Position numbers and translations under genes: made by a program. The notes under the pieces were generated by a model, which saw only the letters and a list, made by a program, of their open reading frames with translations, did not search any database and was not told where the DNA came from. From NCBI GenBank assembly GCA_000411415.1, contig KE150450.1, positions 1,066,932 through 1,130,931 on the forward strand: a stretch of 64,000 nucleotides of DNA. Direction: 5' to 3'. This stretch comes from Actinomyces sp. HPA0247. GTDB lineage: Bacteria; Actinomycetota; Actinomycetes; Actinomycetales; Actinomycetaceae. Below, piece by piece: positions 53,155-63,774 of this stretch; within the stretch, counting starts at the first letter, position 1; each line of letters starts with the position of its first letter.

Positions 53155-53769
53155 TCAGTATCCCGAGAATCGAATGGGATGGCGGCCGTGTTCCTTTTTG
53201 GCGGCGCGCCGCATTGTGAGGATGCCGTCCATGGTGAAGAGGTGGTCTTTCGGCAGGTCGCCGCCGTAGAAGAATCGTGGGGCTTCCAGGAGGAGCCCTT
53301 GGTGCTGGAAGGCGCCAGCGAGTTCACGGAAGGACATGTCCATGAACGCGTCTGTGCCCCAGCGGTCATCGTGCAGGATGCGAGCCTCGCAGCACCAGAG
53401 TTCGGACGCTGGGCGTCCCCCAACCGAGCAGGATCGTGCCGCGACGAGGATCTCGGTCCTCTCCTGACTGGTGCGTTTGAGTGGCGTGGGTGTCGCGGAG
53501 GGAACGAGATTAACGCCGGGGATGGCGTCGAGGAGAGGCCTGATCGCGAGGCCGCGCAGGTCGCTGCCGATGATGATCTCCGCGCCGACCCACCCGTGCT
53601 GGGCGAGCTGCTCGCGCATGCCGTTCGTCTCACCCCAGGCACCTTTGGACACCCAGTAGTCGACAGCGTGCGTGACCGCCTGATTCGGGTCTGCCGCGAT
53701 CAGCGCGTAGAAGTACCTGCGGTGGTTAAGGGCTCGGCGGAGAGAGAAACCTGAATGACCCGCGCCCAT
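53155..53769 (-). CDS. Unknown-family paralogue A near the type VII locus
   Basis: 204 residues, no signal peptide or membrane helix. Marks shared with paralogues B and C are DPNQAVTHAVDYW, GMREQLAQHGWVGAEIIIG, ILVAARSCSVGGRPASELWC, DAFMDMSFRELAGAFQHQGLLLEAPRFF and GGDLPKDHLFTMDGILTMRRAA. GAGGAGGG precedes the ATG. It is the last gene of a minus-strand run that begins with type VII secretion substrates. It could be an immunity, chaperone or effector family; none is recognised. Confidence 0.7.
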   Translation of the reverse strand: MGAGHSGFSLRRALNHRRYFYALIAADPNQAVTHAVDYWVSKGAWGETNGMREQLAQHGWVGAEIIIGSDLRGLAIRPLLDAIPGVNLVPSATPTPLKRTSQERTEILVAARSCSVGGRPASELWCCEARILHDDRWGTDAFMDMSFRELAGAFQHQGLLLEAPRFFYGGDLPKDHLFTMDGILTMRRAAKKEHGRHPIRFSGY

Positions 53770-53932
53770 GAATACCCTCCTCGAGGAAAGACAAGTGTCA
53801 ACAACAAGCGTCAGCACTCTGCCGCGGTGCATTGCTGCTGAGATCCGCTGCCCACCAGGATACTAGCCGCAGTGAATTATCGGGATTGACGAGGCATGGG
53901 AACCCGCGCGGTGACCTGCCGAAGAGGGGTGG

Positions 53933-54529
53933 CTACCCTCTGTTCTTCTGAGCCGCCTGACGCAGTGCTCGGAGGGCGGGAAGGGTCAGCGGAACGTCCG
54001 TCGGCAGTTCGCGGCTCGACAGGTGCTCCAACGGTGCCAGCATGACCTGATCCGACTGGAACGATTGCTCGAGCTTACCCAACACCGATGCGAAAAAGTC
54101 CTCTTGGAAGAATGTTTCATTCGTTGACGTGTAATCGAGGCGGCACCATAGCTCGCACATGCGCCCCCCGCTTCCAGGGAGTGGCCGGGCGATTATCTCG
54201 ACAAACGTCTTTTCAACGAAAGCTCGCCTGACTCGGTCAGGTATCGCTTTCGGAAACAGTTCGGCAACGGCGGCGGTCGCGCTCGACGTGGCGATCGCAT
54301 CGGCAAGGAATGCCTTGCCGTTGTTTCCGATGACGAGTTCTGTCCCCACCCAGCCAGCCAGCGCGAACTGCTCGCGCATGCCAGGAGTCTCGGACTGGAT
54401 TTTGAACGTGCGCCAGTGAGTGACGCAGCGCGCCACGGCCTCGTCAGGAGTGAGCGACAGGCGGAAGACCATAAAGGGTTGCTTGACCATCGAAAGGTTA
54501 CGGCCTATGCGTGAGAAGAGCGGAGTCAT
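53933..54529 (-). CDS. Unknown-family paralogue B
   Basis: 198 residues. It is the most diverged of the three: TPDEAVARCVTHW, GMREQFALAGWVGTELVIG, VEIIARPLPGSGGRMCELWC and QVMLAPLEHLSSRELPTDVPLTLPALRALRQAA align with A and C along the whole length. AAGGAG lies 5 nt before the ATG. No known domain. Confidence 0.7.
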   Translation of the reverse strand: MTPLFSRIGRNLSMVKQPFMVFRLSLTPDEAVARCVTHWRTFKIQSETPGMREQFALAGWVGTELVIGNNGKAFLADAIATSSATAAVAELFPKAIPDRVRRAFVEKTFVEIIARPLPGSGGRMCELWCRLDYTSTNETFFQEDFFASVLGKLEQSFQSDQVMLAPLEHLSSRELPTDVPLTLPALRALRQAAQKNRG

Positions 54530-54635
54530 AGTTCTCCTTGGCGTTGAAAGCGAAAGGACGACAGCCTGTCGACGTGTTGCCTGCGCGGCGTATGGTCGCG
54601 AGACCGCAGGGCGCAGGGGGTGATCCTCGGGCAGT

Positions 54636-55241
54636 TCACTGGCGGTGTGACTGGTTGCGAACGAAAGCTGCGGCGTCCCTTCGCAATGCGAGGAGACTCA
54701 TGTCGGAGAAGACGTGATCGCGGGGGAGATCTCCGCCTCGGAAGAAATGCGGGGCACCTAGCAAGATGCCTTGTTGGGCGAAGGAATCTCTTATTCCCTC
54801 CACAGAGGACTTCATGAATGCGTCCGTGACGAAGGGTTCCCTGAGGGCATCTTTCGCGAGGAAACACCACAGCTCTGATGCCGGTTGCCCACCCGCTGAA
54901 TATGGGCGGGCGGCAACCATGATGCTGGTCGGCTCCTGGATAGAGTCCCTAAATTTCTTGGGCATGAGCTTCGGGAAGGCACTCATCACCGGGAATATAT
55001 CCTCCAGGGAACGGAACGCGTAGTATCGGCCGGTCCCACCGATCGTGAATTGGGTGCCGAGGAAACCGCGGCGCGCAAGCTGCTCGCGTACCCCAGCCTG
55101 CTCGGTAAACCCCCCGATTGAGCGCCAGAAACCCAGGCAGCAGTCGACTGCCTGCTGCGGCTCGAGCGCGACGAGGTACGTCGCGTACTGGCGCTTATCC
55201 CAGCGGTTGCGAGACTGCCCTCGTGAGGCTTTGTTGATCAT
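54636..55241 (-). CDS. Unknown-family paralogue C
   Basis: 201 residues. EPQQAVDCCLGFW, GVREQLARRGFLGTQFTIGG, IMVAARPYSAGGQPASELWC, DAFMKSSVEGIRDSFAQQGILLGAPHFFRGGDLPRDHVF and LLALRRDAA are close to A. It is first of the three, about 115 bp beyond the WXG100 gene. Function unknown. Confidence 0.7.
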   Translation of the reverse strand: MINKASRGQSRNRWDKRQYATYLVALEPQQAVDCCLGFWRSIGGFTEQAGVREQLARRGFLGTQFTIGGTGRYYAFRSLEDIFPVMSAFPKLMPKKFRDSIQEPTSIMVAARPYSAGGQPASELWCFLAKDALREPFVTDAFMKSSVEGIRDSFAQQGILLGAPHFFRGGDLPRDHVFSDMSLLALRRDAAAFVRNQSHRQ

Positions 55242-55358
55242 GGTGATGAGCTGACGCGCGCGTCGCCAGCCGACACCTCCCTCCCCAAACGGTGCCCGTG
55301 ATCGGTTGCCGCCGTGACGGCCGCCGGGCGCTCGCTTTGATCAGGTTGACTCGACGCC

Positions 55359-55649
55359 TTAGAGGGACCAGAGGGAGGAAACGCTTTGCTCCGTTTCCTC
55401 GTAGGTCTGGATCGCCTCGTCGAGGAGCTGCTGAGCCTTGGCAAGTACGTCAGCCATGTAGCGAAGTTCCTCCTCGTCGATCTGCATGCGGTTGAATGCT
55501 GCGCGAGCTGCCTCGCCCTCCCAGGTGCTCGCAAGGAAATTCTGCGTCTGTGGGATGGTGTCGATGATCGTTTCCATCTGATCCACGCGCTGCCTCAGCG
55601 TGCTGGACAGGGACTGGAGTTCGCCCTCGTCGACGTAGAGATCTGCCAT
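55359..55649 (-). CDS. WXG100 family type VII secretion protein (EsxA-like)
   Basis: 96 residues, helix-turn-helix with Trp43-Glu44-Gly45 (STWEGEAARAAF) at the turn. The C-terminal YEETE (Tyr83 to Glu87) fits the YxxxD/E export signal. GGAGTC precedes the ATG. WXG100 proteins are exported as dimers by an FtsK/EccC-driven machine, which is not in this window. Confidence 0.92.
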   Translation of the reverse strand: MADLYVDEGELQSLSSTLRQRVDQMETIIDTIPQTQNFLASTWEGEAARAAFNRMQIDEEELRYMADVLAKAQQLLDEAIQTYEETEQSVSSLWSL

Positions 55650-55673
55650 AATGACTCCTTCGGGATTAGCTTG

Positions 55674-56087
55674 TTAGAAGCCCTGAAGATTGCGGACTCG
55701 CTCTTCAGTTGCCTTGCTGAGAGCGGTGAGACTCTCCTGCATCGCAGTGAAAGGGTCCTCTTCATCGTTCTCTTCAGCCTCTTGGCGTGCCTGCTGCATC
55801 GCTCGCGCGATGTTCTGTTGGGCTGTTTGTCGCAGAGCGTCTGCAGCCTCGGATGTATCCTTCCCGGAGAACACATCACTCAGTGTCGTCTCGCCTTTAT
55901 CGATACGTTCCTGAATCTTCTTCCAGTCTTCGCCGAGCTCTCCGTTTCGGGCAGCCTCAGCGCGTTCCCGTCTGTGTTCAGCGTTATCGCGCTCGTCTTG
56001 TTGGCGCTCTCGCGTAATGCTGTCTGACACGTCTCGAAGTGAACGCATCAGCTCTTCGATCCTGTTGAAATAGTCCTGATTAGTCAT
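55674..56087 (-). CDS. Small charged helical protein of the type VII locus
   Basis: 137 residues, almost entirely predicted helix, rich in Glu, Arg and Gln; no Cys or Trp pair. It starts TNQDYFNRIEELMRSLRDVSDSI, suggesting a partner helix for one of the WXG-type proteins. Overlaps the preceding gene by 4 bp, so the two are translated together. No family name is certain. Confidence 0.7.
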   Translation of the reverse strand: MTNQDYFNRIEELMRSLRDVSDSITRERQQDERDNAEHRRERAEAARNGELGEDWKKIQERIDKGETTLSDVFSGKDTSEAADALRQTAQQNIARAMQQARQEAEENDEEDPFTAMQESLTALSKATEERVRNLQGF

Positions 56088-57304
56088 GCTCGTGCTGCAA
56101 TTCCTCGTGCGGCCGCTTCTGCGAGGTTGGACAGGGTAATGCGGGTCTCCAGAAGCTGATCCTTACCCTGGACAATGGACTCAAAAATATCAAAGAGGAA
56201 ATTAAGGATCTTGTAGGCCTTCATGATCCATGTCGTGATCTTCCAGGCATACTTCGCGACATCGATAACGCCCTTGATCCATCCGGCAATGGGGACGGAA
56301 GCATCAACAAGGATGTCTACGCAAGCTAGCTGGAGTTCAATGAGTACGTCCCCGATTGCGCCCGCAGCTTCCTTGATGGCAAATTTAACGGCCATGAGGA
56401 TCAAGGACATTGTGCTTGTTGCGCCCTGTAGCGCCTGAGTTCCCATGGCAAGGGCTGCGATGAAGGCATTAGCCGCTTCCGAGCCTTTTCCGGTCCACTC
56501 CGACAGGGCAGGCAGAATTTCGGAGTCGTTTTGTGCGACGGCGACGAGGGCGTCGCCGATCTCCGACCAGGCAGTTTTAGCGCGGTCAACGACGCGCCAG
56601 TCGCCGACGGTGTACTTGAAAATGATGTCGTTCAAGAACGAGACGCCCGTCGCCTTTTCAATCAGCCAGTCGTAGGCTCCGAGGATAGGCCCAGCCTTCC
56701 AGCGCAGATTCTCCATTTCTGATGTCGGAGACTCAGGTGGAACAAGGTAGGAGCTTGCGTCCTGGGACTCGGAAATTGAACGGTTTGCGGACATCGCTTT
56801 TTCAAGCCGCTGATTGAATCTACCCGGAAGGTCCTTCGCGTAATCGCGGAGCGCCTCGATGTCCTGCCCCATCTGCTCAATTAGGTGGGGATCAGCGCCG
56901 CCGTACCACTTCGATGCGCGTTGTTCTGCCGCTCCGAGGGTTGGCAGTGATGAACGAGGATCGTTGAAGGGAAGTGCAGACCCGCCGAGAGCTTGGGTCG
57001 CTGCTGTCAATGCGTTATGGATCTGCTCGTCAGCGTCGATGTAGGCGTCTAGGGTCTGCCCTAGATGATTGGCTGCTCCACTATGAGCTTTCTCGAGGAG
57101 GCCGAGGACGATATCGCCAGCAGCAGCGGCAGCCTCGTTGTAAGGGTAGAGCACCATCAAGAGTTGACCGGAGGCCTCGGTGCCTAGGTCAAGGCTGCAC
57201 CATTCCTTGAGGAACGACCGCATATTTGCGAGGTGTTGGGAGGACTGGCGTTCCAGCACCTGCTGTGCCAGCGACAGGTCCGCGTATTCGACAGATAAAG
57301 GCAT
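56084..57304 (-). CDS. Type VII secretion substrate-like protein with a WTG turn
   Basis: 406 residues, nearly all helical. The C-terminal half holds a WXG-like turn at Trp270-Thr-Gly (LSEWTGKGSEAANAF), followed by hydrophobic helices (about 285-385), with GWIKGVIDVAKYAWKITTWI. The N-terminal 100 residues could form a second helical hairpin. No toxin domain is visible at the end. GAGGG precedes the ATG. First gene of the run 57304 to 53155. Confidence 0.75.
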   Translation of the reverse strand: MPLSVEYADLSLAQQVLERQSSQHLANMRSFLKEWCSLDLGTEASGQLLMVLYPYNEAAAAAGDIVLGLLEKAHSGAANHLGQTLDAYIDADEQIHNALTAATQALGGSALPFNDPRSSLPTLGAAEQRASKWYGGADPHLIEQMGQDIEALRDYAKDLPGRFNQRLEKAMSANRSISESQDASSYLVPPESPTSEMENLRWKAGPILGAYDWLIEKATGVSFLNDIIFKYTVGDWRVVDRAKTAWSEIGDALVAVAQNDSEILPALSEWTGKGSEAANAFIAALAMGTQALQGATSTMSLILMAVKFAIKEAAGAIGDVLIELQLACVDILVDASVPIAGWIKGVIDVAKYAWKITTWIMKAYKILNFLFDIFESIVQGKDQLLETRITLSNLAEAAARGIAARA

Positions 57305-57469
57305 CTTCCCTCGCTATGTCTCGAATCTTCGATGGTGGATCCTCGCCGGTGAGGTGCGCTGTGGCGCTCAGCGGTGAGCCGATCATAATGTCCACCAAAA
57401 ATAACACAGGTTGTCAAAGTTCGTAGCGGCCTTCTTGATGGTGGTCTGTGCCGCACGTATGATCGCTCC

Positions 57470-57964
57470 ATGAGTGTCCTGGGAACCGTCATTGTTGGCA
57501 TCGTCATCCTCATTGGAGTGATCGGCGCGGTCGTGCAGATCTGGCCGTCCGCGCCCGTCGTTGGGGGTGCGATCCTGGTGTGGGCGTGGCTGACCGGCAC
57601 GAGTGCCGCGTGGATTATCTTCGCTATCGCGGCCGTTGTCCTGATCCTTGGAACGGTCCTGAAATACGTGATTCCCGCGCGCGGCATGAACAAGGCGGGG
57701 ATCCCGCAATCCACGCTCGTGTGGGGATCGCTGGGTGGCGTTGTCGGCTGGTTCATCGGCCTGCCCCTCGGCCTCGTCCTCGGCATGATCGCCGCGATCT
57801 TCGTCGTCGAGTACCTGCGCAGCAAGGACACAGCGACCGCCTGGAAAGCGACGGTTCAGGCCCTCAAGGCCTTCGGGTGGACGATTGCCATCGAGCTGAT
57901 CGCCGCCCTCACGTGCGCCACGCTGTGGGGCGTCGGCGTCGCCCTGGTCGCCGCAGGAAACTGA
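57470..57964 (+). CDS. DUF456 family membrane protein
   Basis: 164 residues with four or five transmembrane helices. GVIGAVVQIWPSAPVVGGAILVWAW and GGVVGWFIGLPLGLVLGMIAAIFVVEYL match DUF456, a Gly-rich membrane family of unknown function. It is divergent from the type VII locus and ahead of purA. Confidence 0.85.
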   Translation: MSVLGTVIVGIVILIGVIGAVVQIWPSAPVVGGAILVWAWLTGTSAAWIIFAIAAVVLILGTVLKYVIPARGMNKAGIPQSTLVWGSLGGVVGWFIGLPLGLVLGMIAAIFVVEYLRSKDTATAWKATVQALKAFGWTIAIELIAALTCATLWGVGVALVAAGN

Positions 57965-58046
57965 CGCGACCAGCCGGTGCCCCGGCCTCGTCGTTCCTCC
58001 GGTAGGATGGGTCTGTTGCGCGCGCCCGCGTAACAGACCCAACTAA

Positions 58047-59339
<1,293 letters not shown>

Positions 59340-59357
59340 CGGTTCGCTGAGACGACA

Positions 59358-59394
59358 GTGGGGGCCGGTGCTGCGACGCAGCACCGGCCCCCAC
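59358..59394 (+). terminator. Terminator of purA; no gene in 59395-59732
   Basis: GTGGGGGCCGGTGCTGC pairs perfectly with GCAGCACCGGCCCCCAC around a short GAC loop, then TTGTTT. The next 338 bp keep an open frame but show no ribosome-binding site or family resemblance. Confidence 0.9.
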
Positions 59395-59732
59395 TTGTTT
59401 CACGCGCCACCATTGGCACGCACATACGACAAAGCACGCCGAACCGAATGCGCCTGTCGGCGCGAAGGCCGCTCGTAGCGGCAGAGTTTGGAGCCCGGGG
59501 CATACCGGTCCGGCGTGCCCCTAAACTTTACGGCCGCACCCGCGGGGCCGCATCCCGTGGCGGCGTGCATCAACCCACACAGGGCATCCGCCACAGCGCG
59601 CATCCCGTCGCCGTCGCCGAGGCCGTGGCTGGCCCATGCGGTGCCGTGCCCCCGCCCCGCACACGCGAGAGCCGACCCGCGCGGGCGGCCCCTGCCTCGT
59701 CAGGCGCGCACATGTGGGACCATGGAAGCGTG

Positions 59733-60653
59733 ATGACTTCGACCCCGCCCACGCGATCCCGAACCCGCCCGAACCGCGGGCGTCGCCGCGAGACCCTGGC
59801 GACCCGGCACGTGCCCAACGGAATCGGTACCCTCACCGTCACCCTGCTGGCCGTGGCGACCATCGTCGCCTGGTGGCTGCCCGGTTCGCGTTGGAGCGTC
59901 GGTCCCGTCGTCGCCATCGCTTCGTTCCTGCTGGCCCTCGGCTGGCCGACGCTCGCGCGCCTGCACATGCCGTGGCTCGCGCAGGCGGTCCTCGCCCTGG
60001 GTGGGGCGCTGACCCCGATGGCCGTCGCCTACTGGAAGAACCTCGACATCGCCGTACCCCTGACGGGCATCACCCTGGTCGCCCTGGTCGCCGCCACGAT
60101 CCTGGACGCGCCCGCGCCCCGCGACCACTCCGTGGGCCACACGAGCGAGCACTGGGGCTCCACCTCGCTGACTGCCGCCCTCGCCTCGTCGGTGACCGGC
60201 CTCCTCATCGTCACCTCCGGGTCCATGTGGGTCTCCCTCACCGTCCACGAGCGCTGGTCCGTCATCGTCCCCATGGCCGCCCTCATCGCGATTATCGCGG
60301 CGGCGTCGGCGCGCTCGGGACGCAGCGCGAAGGCGGGCGTCGTCTACGCGATGCTCACCGGCATCGTCGCTGGCCTCGTCGCCGCGTCAATCGCGTGGAT
60401 CCTCGGACAGACGTCGGACCTGCTGCCCGTCGTCTTCCCCTTCATCGCCAAGCGTTTCGGCGAATTCGTCGCTTTCCTGACCCTCGGCGGCGTCACCGGC
60501 TTCGGCGTCGGCTTCGCCGTCTCCGTCGTCGACGCGCTGCTGGGCGAGCGCGCCGCCTCCGCGCAGCTCGCCAACGTTCTGGGCCGAGGCGCCGCGAAGT
60601 TCCTCGTCGCAGCCCTGCCCGTCTACGCGATGATCCGCATCGGCGGCATCTGA
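59733..60653 (+). CDS. Polytopic membrane protein, unknown function
   Basis: 306 residues with a basic N-terminus (SRTRPNRGRRRETLATRH) and about eight hydrophobic helices from residue 35 on. The last helices contain GGVTGFGVGFAVSVVDALL and LVAALPVYAMIRIGG. The ATG at 59733 is chosen because upstream sequence is not conserved-looking; GTG at 59730 is possible. No family is recognised. Confidence 0.7.
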   Translation: MTSTPPTRSRTRPNRGRRRETLATRHVPNGIGTLTVTLLAVATIVAWWLPGSRWSVGPVVAIASFLLALGWPTLARLHMPWLAQAVLALGGALTPMAVAYWKNLDIAVPLTGITLVALVAATILDAPAPRDHSVGHTSEHWGSTSLTAALASSVTGLLIVTSGSMWVSLTVHERWSVIVPMAALIAIIAAASARSGRSAKAGVVYAMLTGIVAGLVAASIAWILGQTSDLLPVVFPFIAKRFGEFVAFLTLGGVTGFGVGFAVSVVDALLGERAASAQLANVLGRGAAKFLVAALPVYAMIRIGGI

Positions 60654-60850
60654 AGCGCTGCATCTGAGTCGTGGCGCCCGGTGAGCCGCTGCGACCTCCG
60701 GTGAACCGCGGTGTCTGAACAGCCGCAACCGAGGCTGCACCCGGGTCAGGTTCGCGCGCGGTCGTGCCCCGGCCTCGTCCCTGTTCGCTGCCAGCTGCGT
60801 GCGCCGCTGCTCGCGCGGTGAGCGTCCACCCGACGCGTTAGGCTGGAGCC

Positions 60851-61522
60851 ATGATGGTGATACCTGCTGACCTGCCCGCACTCGTCGCTCCCGTCGCGTG
60901 GATGCTCGGAACCTGGGAGGGGTGGGGCATGCACGCGCAGCCCGCCGCGCCCGGCCAGGAGGCTTCCGCCGAGGTGCCCGCGGATTCGCCCGTCATCGAG
61001 GAGATCCGCGGCGACGTCGTCGGCGATCAGATGCGCCTGGTGACCCGCGTGTACGCGGGCGAGGCCTCGGCTCCGATCGACCCCACGTGGGACGCCGCGC
61101 AGGGCTTGGCCGCCATCCAGAAGGGCGACCTGATCAGCGAAGAGACCCTGTACGTGTCCGTCGCCCCCTCCGACGCGCCGCTGCCGCCTCCCGGTCAGTA
61201 CAACCCGCGCGAGTTCACGGCGACCTCCGCTTCCACCGAGGGCCACAGCGCTGTCTGGGACGGCGTGAGCGTCGGCCCGCGCGTGCAGATGGTGTCCGAC
61301 GCGATCGCGCTCGGCGCGGATGCCACCCGCGTTACGCACCTGGGCCGCATGTTCGGCCTGGTCGCGGGCGAGCTCATGTGGACGCAGGAGCACACGCTCG
61401 ACGGCGAGGACGAGGCCGACGTCGAGATCTCCGGCCGCCTGCACCGCACCGAGCAGGCCTCGACCGCCTCCGGCGAGGTCATCGAAGGCATCGACGACTC
61501 CCAGGATGGTTTCCTTGTCTGA
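60851..61522 (+). CDS. FABP/nitrobindin-like beta-barrel protein lacking the heme histidine
   Basis: 223 residues. The start of the barrel, VAWMLGTWEGWGMH, is the THAP4/nitrobindin pattern (as LLGSWAGRGAG in mycobacterial Rv2717c), and RMFGLVAGELMWTQEHT with a final strand EISGRLHRTEQ follows. In nitrobindins the last strand carries the proximal heme His (DHLAAVLHR in Rv2717c). Here that position reads VEISGRLHR, so the His seems replaced by Glu. It probably binds something other than heme. Overlaps the YgfZ gene. Confidence 0.8.
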   Translation: MMVIPADLPALVAPVAWMLGTWEGWGMHAQPAAPGQEASAEVPADSPVIEEIRGDVVGDQMRLVTRVYAGEASAPIDPTWDAAQGLAAIQKGDLISEETLYVSVAPSDAPLPPPGQYNPREFTATSASTEGHSAVWDGVSVGPRVQMVSDAIALGADATRVTHLGRMFGLVAGELMWTQEHTLDGEDEADVEISGRLHRTEQASTASGEVIEGIDDSQDGFLV

Positions 61523-62684
61523 GTCTGCGCTCGATTCCGAGTTCGTCGACGAGGCCGTGGCCTCCTTCGGCGCGACCCCGCACTTCGGGGACCCGTCGGG
61601 GGAGCAGTGGGCCCTCGAGGGTGGCCGCGCGCTGGTGCGCCGCCCGGACCTGGCGGTCATCTCTGTGTCGGGGGCAGATCGGCTCACCTGGCTGACGTCG
61701 CTCGCCTCCCAGATCGTCACCGACCTCGTCCCCGGTGAGAGCCGCGAGCTGCTCATCCTTTCGCCCGAGGGGCGCGTCGAGCACTGGGCGGGCGCGAGCG
61801 ACGACGGAGAGACGCTGCACCTGATCGTGGAGCGTTCAGACGTGTCGGGGTTCGTGGCGTTCCTTGATTCGATGCGTTTCGCGCTGCGCGTCGCTGTTTC
61901 TGAGAGCGACGTCGTCGTGTTCTCCTCGGTCCGCGCGGGCGCGAACATGCCCGACGCCGTGGCCGACCTGCCCGGACTCCTGTGGACCTGGGAGGACCCG
62001 TGGCCCGGCGTCGTGGAGGGCGGGGCCGCCTATTTCCAGGGCGAGCGCCACCCGGGCGCGCGCACGCCCATGATGTTTCACGCTGTTTCACGCGAGGCCG
62101 CGGACGAGTTCGAGGCCGCGTGGCTGGCTGCTTCGCCGGAGGCTGGCTCTCGTCGCCGCGGCGGATACCTGGCGTGGGAGGCCATGCGCATCGCCGCGTG
62201 GAAGCCGCGCCTTGGCCGCGAGACCGACGCCCGCGCGATCCCGCCCGAGGTGGACTGGCTGCGCACCGCCGTCCACACGTCGAAGGGCTGCTACCGCGGC
62301 CAGGAAACCATCGCGCGCGTCCTCAACCTCGGCCGCCCCCCGCGCCGCCTGACGTACCTGCAGCTGGACGGCTCGCGCGGCGACCTGCCCGCGCCCGGCA
62401 CGCCCATCGAGGTGGGAGGCCGCCAGGTTGGCGTCATCACCTCCTCGGCGCGTCACGCGGACGAGGGCCCGATCGCCCTCGCGCTGATCGCCCGCGCCGT
62501 GCCTGTGACGACGGTCTTCGACATCGACGGCGTCGCCGCCGCCCAGGAGGAAATCGTGCCCGTCCACGGCAAGTCCTCCGTGTCCCCGGAAACCCGCCCG
62601 GGCGCCGACCTCTCCCGCGAGGCCGGCCAGCGCGGCGGTTCCACGGGCTTCGGTGGCCTCGGCTCGGCCCTGGGGGCGCGCTGA
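61506..62684 (+). CDS. ygfZ: YgfZ/GcvT-like folate-binding protein
   Basis: About 392 residues. The YgfZ signature [21 protein letters not shown] is intact, with [21 protein letters not shown] near the N-terminus. YgfZ proteins help repair or build Fe-S clusters with a folate. The start is either ATG at 61506 or TTG at 61515; the TTG has AGGATGG as a possible ribosome-binding site. Its stop overlaps the dtd start by 1 bp. Confidence 0.92.
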   Translation: MVSLSESALDSEFVDEAVASFGATPHFGDPSGEQWALEGGRALVRRPDLAVISVSGADRLTWLTSLASQIVTDLVPGESRELLILSPEGRVEHWAGASDDGETLHLIVERSDVSGFVAFLDSMRFALRVAVSESDVVVFSSVRAGANMPDAVADLPGLLWTWEDPWPGVVEGGAAYFQGERHPGARTPMMFHAVSREAADEFEAAWLAASPEAGSRRRGGYLAWEAMRIAAWKPRLGRETDARAIPPEVDWLRTAVHTSKGCYRGQETIARVLNLGRPPRRLTYLQLDGSRGDLPAPGTPIEVGGRQVGVITSSARHADEGPIALALIARAVPVTTVFDIDGVAAAQEEIVPVHGKSSVSPETRPGADLSREAGQRGGSTGFGGLGSALGAR

Positions 62685-63196
62685 TGCGCGCCGTCATCCA
62701 GCGCGCCACCTCCGGCGAGGTGCGGGTCGGCGGCGAGGTCGTCGGTCGCCTTGCTGTTTCTGCTGGTTCTGCCGGTTCTGGTGGCGCTGCTGGTTCTGTC
62801 GGCTCTGCTGGCGACGAGGCGGGGGAGGGTGCCGGCGGAGCGCGCCAGGGCCTCGTCGTCCTCCTGGGCGTCCAGCGTGGTGACGGCCTTGAGCAGGTTG
62901 CCACGGTCGCCCGCAAGATCGCCGAGCTGCGCATCCTTGACGACGAACGTTCCGCCCTCGACGCGGGTGCTCCGATCCTTGTGATCTCGCAGTTCACCCT
63001 GTACGGGGACACGCGCAAGGGGCGCCGACCCTCGTGGGCGCATGCCGCGCCCGGGGATGAGGCTGAGCCCCTCGTCGACGCGGTCGTTGCGGATCTGCGC
63101 GGCCGGGGCCTGCACGTCGAGACCGGCCAGTTCGGGGCCATGATGGAGGTTTCGCTGGTGAACGACGGGCCGTTCACGGTCCTCGTTGAGGCGTAG
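62684..63196 (+). CDS. dtd: D-aminoacyl-tRNA deacylase with Gly/Ser/Ala-rich insert
   Basis: 170 residues. It removes D-amino acids wrongly attached to t[54 protein letters not shown] and the Gly-cisPro loop NDGPFT are intact. Between the first and second blocks (about residues 25-55) is an insert made of [19 protein letters not shown]-like text, coded by a GGTTCTG-rich tandem sequence. Most Dtd proteins have only a short turn here. Confidence 0.93.
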   Translation: MRAVIQRATSGEVRVGGEVVGRLAVSAGSAGSGGAAGSVGSAGDEAGEGAGGARQGLVVLLGVQRGDGLEQVATVARKIAELRILDDERSALDAGAPILVISQFTLYGDTRKGRRPSWAHAAPGDEAEPLVDAVVADLRGRGLHVETGQFGAMMEVSLVNDGPFTVLVEA

Positions 63197-63208
63197 TTCC
63201 CCCACAAC

Positions 63209-63315
63209 GTCGCACGTAATTTCCCTATCAACTTTTCATGTTTTGAAATGCTGTCGTTGCAATTGCAACGTTTGTGGGGCCTGTTGAAAACTGACCGAGG
63301 GAAATTACGTGCGAC
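63209..63315. repeat. 110-bp palindromic element, copy G
   Basis: GTCGCACGTAATTTCCCT (63209-63226) pairs perfectly over 18 bp with AGGGAAATTACGTGCGAC (63298-63315). The centre CGTTGCAATTGCAACG is itself a perfect palindrome. Both arms carry the same changes relative to copy B. Confidence 0.9.
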
Positions 63316-63384
63316 TTTTGGGTGAAGCTCCCAAAGATACCTGCCGATAGCCTGCCGATAGTTCGTACCTCGCCTCGGCCTCGT

Positions 63385-63620
63385 TCTGCGGGGGAATTGC
63401 AGCACTAGAGACCTGACACGCCGGCGACACGCCGTCACGAGGCTTCTAATGACGCCAAACCCCCCTGAGTCTGAATGACTTGCCCAGTGTGGGCCCGGAC
63501 TCGCTTGCCGCAGCCCCGCATGCCTCACCTGCCCCGGCCTCGCCCCTGGTCCAACGCTGACGCCGTGCCCTGGCCCAGCGCCGCACCGCGATCCCCTCCG
63601 TGCCCTGGCCCAGCGCCGCC
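63385..63620. repeat. Diverged TTGCACTACACG-family copy and a 20-bp direct repeat; no gene in 63316-63774
   Basis: Around 63389-63460 the sequence resembles the reverse of 23149-23215 (GGGGGAATTGC, then CACGCCGGCGACACGCCG). GTGCCCTGGCCCAGCGCCGC occurs twice (about 63567 and 63599). Confidence 0.55.
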
Positions 63621-63730
63621 CCATCCCCCGAACGGACGTCTCCGCCCCTCGGCCCTGCGCCGAGGGCGAAAGCGCGCGCACGTCGCCCGCGGTTTTCGTA
63701 GTCTGTAACCAGTCAACTGGGACGGGTGTA

Positions 63731-63744
63731 CGCCGAGCTCGGCG
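63731..63744. promoter_or_regulatory. Perfect 14-bp palindrome ahead of clpC
   Basis: CGCCGAGCTCGGCG is self-complementary and about 30 bp before the start codon. The spacing of CGC and GCG differs from the ClgR box, so the regulator is uncertain. Confidence 0.35.
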
Positions 63745-63774
63745 AAGTGCCCGTCCTGCACAATGAGGAGAGGC

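Noticed and set aside
63731-63744. ClgR operator ahead of clpC
   Set aside because: CGC and GCG are 8 bp apart here rather than 5, so it was kept only as an unassigned palindrome.
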